Origin: Candidatus Woesebacteria bacterium UBA925
Lineage (GTDB): Bacteria > Patescibacteriota > Microgenomatia > UBA8517
Direction: 5' to 3'
Length of the DNA: 5,666 bases
NCBI GenBank assembly: GCA_002293705.1
Contig: DBDT01000052.1
Span: forward strand, 1 to 5,666
Shown here: positions 5,398 through 5,666 of the stretch, one piece after another
How positions within the stretch are numbered: position 1 is the first letter of the stretch
Layout: each line of letters opens with the position of its first letter
Translations under genes and position numbers: made by a program
Notes under the pieces: model-generated
Told to the model about the DNA's origin: nothing
Seen by the model: the letters and a program-made list of their open reading frames with translations, nothing else
Databases searched by the model: none

Positions 5398-5666
5398 TTA
5401 TAAAGCAGTTGTAAGCTGATAAATTGGCAGAACAACAGCAACAATTAGAAATGCAACACCTAGACCTAGAAGGATCATGATGATTGGTTCAATTGCCGAG
5501 GTAAGAGCTTTAACTTTCTGCTCACTTTCAACTTCAAAAACGTGTGAGACCTTGGAGAGAACCTCGTCCATTTTTCCTGTCTCCTCACCAACAGCAATCA
5601 TTTGGGACAACAGGTAAGGAAATGCCTCAGGGTGTTTGGCAAAAGAGTAGGAAATGGGGAACCCTT
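5398..5666 (-). CDS. pilC: Type IV pilus inner-membrane platform protein PilC/GspF, C-terminal part
   Basis: The last 88 codons of a PilC/GspF protein are present; the gene continues past the right edge. The visible part reads HPEAFPYLLSQMIAVGEETG and then KMDEVL, the conserved segment of the second GspF domain. A Val/Glu/Lys-rich stretch follows, then IEPIIMILLGLGVAFLIVAV and a Pro-Ile-Tyr-Gln-Leu ending, the typical last membrane helix of the family. PilC sits in the inner membrane and links the assembly ATPase to growth of the pilus base. The frame stays open upstream of the TTG at 5610, so that codon is internal and not a start. It ends at TAA (5400-5398), six bases before the candidate prepilin -35 hexamer. 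Its presence just upstream supports a complete assembly operon extending to the right of this window. Confidence 0.95.
   Translation of the reverse strand, partial: GFPISYSFAKHPEAFPYLLSQMIAVGEETGKMDEVLSKVSHVFEVESEQKVKALTSAIEPIIMILLGLGVAFLIVAVVLPIYQLTTAL

Overview
The window is one co-oriented gene cluster, entirely on the minus strand, for a type IV pilus or type II secretion-like pseudopilus. The + strand carries no gene I can support. The first 46 bases are not genomic. They match the end of an Illumina P7 adapter, an 8-base index and the Nextera read-2 transposase adapter, so the real sequence starts at about position 47.

In transcription order (high to low coordinates) the cluster reads as follows. 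The C-terminal end of a PilC/GspF inner-membrane platform protein comes first (5666-5398, partial). A short gap with a candidate promoter and a strong Shine-Dalgarno sequence follows. Next is a probable major prepilin (5326-4775), then a perfect 9-bp hairpin terminator (4755-4732), then the prepilin peptidase PilD/GspO (4716-3928). Seven tightly packed pilin-like genes come after it: a GspG-like protein with a membrane helix but no prepilin cleavage motif (3916-3395), two GspG-like prepilins (3366-2920 and 2905-2450), a GspH/FimT-like protein (2453-1965), a GspI/PilV-like protein (1963-1502), a GspJ/PilW-like protein (1499-987) and a GspK/PilX-like protein (954-47, cut by the contig end).

The genes make functional sense together. 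PilC organises assembly in the membrane, PilD cleaves and methylates the prepilins, the major prepilin builds the fibre, and the H-I-J-K-like set probably forms the tip or initiation complex. The H-I-J-K order is the one known from type II secretion operons. The assembly ATPases and the alignment proteins are not in this window.

Organism: the layout (pilC, prepilin, pilD, then a run of minor pilins), the very small proteins, and the Ala-Arg-Asp-Ser-x-Arg block after the pilin helix all resemble candidate phyla radiation (Patescibacteria) genomes. This is an inference from general resemblance, and a Gram-positive or other metagenomic bacterium is not excluded. GC looks to be in the low-to-mid 40s percent by eye. 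TGA is used as a stop at the ends of two genes, which argues against the TGA-as-glycine code of Gracilibacteria and Absconditabacteria. The Nextera adapter fits a contig end from a short-read assembly.
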